Assembly: GCA_937897085.1 (NCBI GenBank)
Contig: CALCOR010000117.1
Span: 1 to 7,446 of the forward strand
Length of the DNA: 7,446 nucleotides
Reading direction: 5' to 3'
DNA from: an uncultured euryarchaeote
Lineage (GTDB): Archaea; Thermoplasmatota; Poseidoniia; Poseidoniales; Thalassarchaeaceae
The notes beneath the pieces are model-generated. The model ran no database searches. It was not told the DNA's origin and was given only the letters and a program-made list of their open reading frames with translations. The number at the start of each line of letters is the position of its first letter. Position 1 is the stretch's first letter. This document shows positions 5,173 to 7,446 of this stretch, one piece after another. The position numbers were made by a program, and so were the translations under genes.

Positions 5173-7446
5173 TCAGAAAGGCGCGGCGCCAGTCATACCG
5201 GACCTGACTCTCCTGAAGAGGAGGAATCCAATTAGGAACATGGCGATGATGATCATCGGGACCCAGCTGTTGACGGATTCAGCCGGGGCGGTGGAGACAT
5301 GGATGGTCTCTACCTGATTGATTACTGAAGATGCATCCAGATCATCCAGTTCCGAGACGGTGATGGTGAAGTTGAACTTCAGGTTTCCGATTTTCACTCC
5401 TTCTAGGTCGAGGAACAGCATGTAGTCGACTGTCTCACCTGCAGGAACGGCCTGATTGTCTGATTCGGTGAAGAGTTCGGGGTATTCGGGCATGTCAAGC
5501 CGTATCGACACCTCGCGTGCATCGACGAGACCGTCGTTTTTCACGCGCACGACGAACTGGTTGCGCGAGCCTGTGATCGCATCTCCTCCGCTGAAGGTGT
5601 CGATGTCCTCGAATGACAACAGAGGGCGAGCCGCCTTGACGACTATGGTGATCTGCGGGTAACTGGTGTTGTCCTCACTGCTGATGTTCAGGTGTAGCGT
5701 GAACGAATCATCCCCAGCGTCCGCAGGCGCGAACACGGTGAACGAGTAGGTCCGCGCCTCACCGCTGTTGTAGGGGGACTCTTGCGGCCCGGTTGCACTC
5801 CATCCCTCTGGCAGCCAAGACGTGTCAATCTCAAACTGGATGGTGTCATGGCCGTTGCCTGCATTCTCGATCAAGAACTCCACCCGCTTCTCTTCACCGG
5901 GGTAGACCCCAGTTGTGCCCTCGGGCTGCTCGAGCACGTTCACCTGGTAGGTCTGTGGAATGTGGACCGTCAACAGATGCTCGGTGTATGATCCGTCGGT
6001 ATGGGTCAGTCTGAGCGTGATTCTGTGACCAGTATCCAGTGAGGTGGAATTACTGAGGTTTGCCGGTTGGACACGCATGGTGAGATCAAGGGTGCCCGCG
6101 CTGTCCAATCCAAGTTGAATCGTCTGCTCCTCTACCCATTGGATGGTGCCATTGGCATCGGTGCCATTGTGGAACTCGACCGACCAGTACTCGATGTCCT
6201 CGGCGGAGAAGACGGTCGTGACATTATACTCGTCAAGTGCCTCATTGCCTGTGTAATCGACCTCGATTGTGAACTCGATCACCTCGAACACATTGCTATC
6301 GTTCGATACCACGACATCGACGTCGTTGTTCAACTCCTCGTGCTGAGTTGCCCCCGTCACCGAGGTGACATTGAACTGAACTCCGTGGTCGAGGTGGCGG
6401 TTGAAGCGCAGGGTGTTGACCGGCGTCTCCTGCTCGGAGGCGACAGCAATCGACAGGCCGGCGCTGTAGGTCATGTTCAGCCCGTGTTCAAACGTCTGGA
6501 ATTCACTCTCGAGGAACAATGTCCCCTCGGGTAACAACAGGTCTACGTTGCCTTCGGAATCGACGCCGATCACCCACTTGCGGTTGTCGCCCATATCAAG
6601 ATCGATGGACGGTGTATCGAGCATCTCGGCACCCGGAACATTCGAGGCGCCGAGGTGATGGCTCTCGCCCTCGAAGTCAATCCATGAGGTGGCGATGTGC
6701 AGGATGCCGCCCGGCACCAGCGTCAGGTTCACCTCCGCGCCTTCGTGTACGCTCGCATCCACGAGCGCCACGCCGACCACGCCGGCGGCTTCGTTGGTGG
6801 CGATTAACACCCATTTGCCAGGTTCGATGTCCGCACTCCACGAGCCATTCCAGTCACCCTCGTTATCGAGTAGTTTTTCCGGTGTGTGGGAATCTCTCTC
6901 GATTCCAGTGTGCGGCACGAGCTGAAGGACAACGCCTTCAGAGATATCGTCCCACACCTCCATCTGCACGTAATCTATCAGGCCCACCACGGTGACATTG
7001 CCTGCCAGCAACTCCAGGTCGGTCGAGTTCGATGTTTCGGCGATGACGATTGTGGTGTTGACCGGGGCGAATCCGATACGGGTCGCCTCGATGGTGTAGT
7101 TGCCAAGAACCGGTACGAACAATTGCCAAGTTCCGAGTTCGCTGCTGGTCAAGTTGACGTCCTCTGGCAGACCGCCTCCGCTGACGCTGATGTTCGCACC
7201 TTCGACGCCTTCACCCTGATCGTATTCACCGTCGTCATCGAGATCCCAGAACAGGTTCCCGCCGAGGGTGACCCAATGCTCCAAGATGATCGAGCTGTTG
7301 TCCGGTGTCTGCTCTCCGTCGCTGAGTTCAGCCAAGGTCTGTGATTCGAGTAGCCAACGCTCCTGAGCGAACGTCGCGTTCAGGGACAGCGACCACGTTC
7401 CTGGCCAGATGTAGGCGTCGAGCACGCCATCCAAGTTGGTCTCAGG
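5173..7446 (-). CDS. C-terminally anchored modular surface protein (5' end beyond window)
   Basis: The frame is open for 757 codons from the right edge to TGA at 5173. An in-frame TTG at 7434 is the first start-like codon, but the frame continues upstream with protein-like sequence (PETN then LDGVLDAYIWPGTW), so the true start lies outside. Counting from the first visible residue, about 1-315 hold prealbumin-like (CarboxypepD_reg/SdrD-B-type) modules marked by recurring PG-x-W strands. One of these has an SdrD-B-like acidic loop (D68, D70, D72, D76, E79). About 340-600 resemble CARDB/NEW3 beta-sandwiches (YPGEEKRVEFLIENAGNG). A further CARDB-like domain covers about 605-710 (RNQFVVRVKNDGLVDAREV). 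A transmembrane helix lies at about 728-744, followed by a short basic tail (FRRVRSGMTGAAPF), giving an outside-facing anchored protein. There are 21 N-glycosylation sequons and no cysteine. The domain calls are by eye. The function (scaffold, S-layer-associated protein or ligand binder) is not resolved. Confidence 0.9.
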   Translation of the reverse strand, partial: PETNLDGVLDAYIWPGTWSLSLNATFAQERWLLESQTLAELSDGEQTPDNSSIILEHWVTLGGNLFWDLDDDGEYDQGEGVEGANISVSGGGLPEDVNLTSSELGTWQLFVPVLGNYTIEATRIGFAPVNTTIVIAETSNSTDLELLAGNVTVVGLIDYVQMEVWDDISEGVVLQLVPHTGIERDSHTPEKLLDNEGDWNGSWSADIEPGKWVLIATNEAAGVVGVALVDASVHEGAEVNLTLVPGGILHIATSWIDFEGESHHLGASNVPGAEMLDTPSIDLDMGDNRKWVIGVDSEGNVDLLLPEGTLFLESEFQTFEHGLNMTYSAGLSIAVASEQETPVNTLRFNRHLDHGVQFNVTSVTGATQHEELNNDVDVVVSNDSNVFEVIEFTIEVDYTGNEALDEYNVTTVFSAEDIEYWSVEFHNGTDANGTIQWVEEQTIQLGLDSAGTLDLTMRVQPANLSNSTSLDTGHRITLRLTHTDGSYTEHLLTVHIPQTYQVNVLEQPEGTTGVYPGEEKRVEFLIENAGNGHDTIQFEIDTSWLPEGWSATGPQESPYNSGEARTYSFTVFAPADAGDDSFTLHLNISSEDNTSYPQITIVVKAARPLLSFEDIDTFSGGDAITGSRNQFVVRVKNDGLVDAREVSIRLDMPEYPELFTESDNQAVPAGETVDYMLFLDLEGVKIGNLKFNFTITVSELDDLDASSVINQVETIHVSTAPAESVNSWVPMIIIAMFLIGFLLFRRVRSGMTGAAPF

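Noticed and set aside
7432..7434. TTG at 7434 as the start of the right-hand surface protein
   Set aside because: The frame stays open to the window edge, the residues before it continue a beta-strand module, and no signal peptide follows the TTG although the protein has an exterior topology.

Overview
The window holds three large genes, all on the minus strand, and no RNA genes, CRISPR arrays or mobile elements that I can see. In transcription order they are: a C-terminally membrane-anchored surface protein (7446 to 5173, its start beyond the right edge); a membrane-tethered subtilisin-like (S8) serine protease (5078 to 3816, complete); and a very large secreted beta-helix/Ig-like protein (3584 to 1, running off the left edge). 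The last has no stop codon over 1,194 codons and is the largest gene here.

The organism is most likely an archaeon, and a marine planktonic euryarchaeon of the Thermoplasmatota (Marine Group II/Poseidoniales type) is my best guess. The support is indirect: very dense N-glycosylation sequons, an archaeal-looking TATA element correctly spaced before a short leader with a Shine-Dalgarno site, a single C-terminal helix with a short basic tail as surface anchor, and giant mosaic secreted proteins beside a signal-anchored subtilase. No ribosomal or informational gene is present to confirm it, and a marine bacterium cannot be excluded.

Layout. 5173-7446: surface protein with prealbumin-like/SdrD-B-like modules, then CARDB/NEW3-like beta-sandwiches, then a transmembrane helix. 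5079-5172: a 94-nt gap with no convincing promoter but an imperfect GTACT/AGTAC dyad just before the protease ribosome-binding site; the two genes are probably cotranscribed. 3816-5078: the protease, with one N-terminal transmembrane helix and an outward catalytic domain with intact Asp/His/Ser/Asn residues. 3585-3815: an AT-rich 231-nt intergenic region with a TATA-like element and, upstream of it, three copies of a 25-bp two-part repeat (GTATCA-N12-AATATCA). 1-3584: the secreted beta-helix protein.

All three products act at or outside the membrane. An economical reading is a cell-surface adhesion or polymer-handling locus in which the tethered protease matures or sheds the neighbouring surface proteins or digests external protein. 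That joint role is inferred from adjacency and topology only. The most novel-looking signal is the triple paired repeat upstream of the beta-helix gene, which looks like a dedicated regulatory array.
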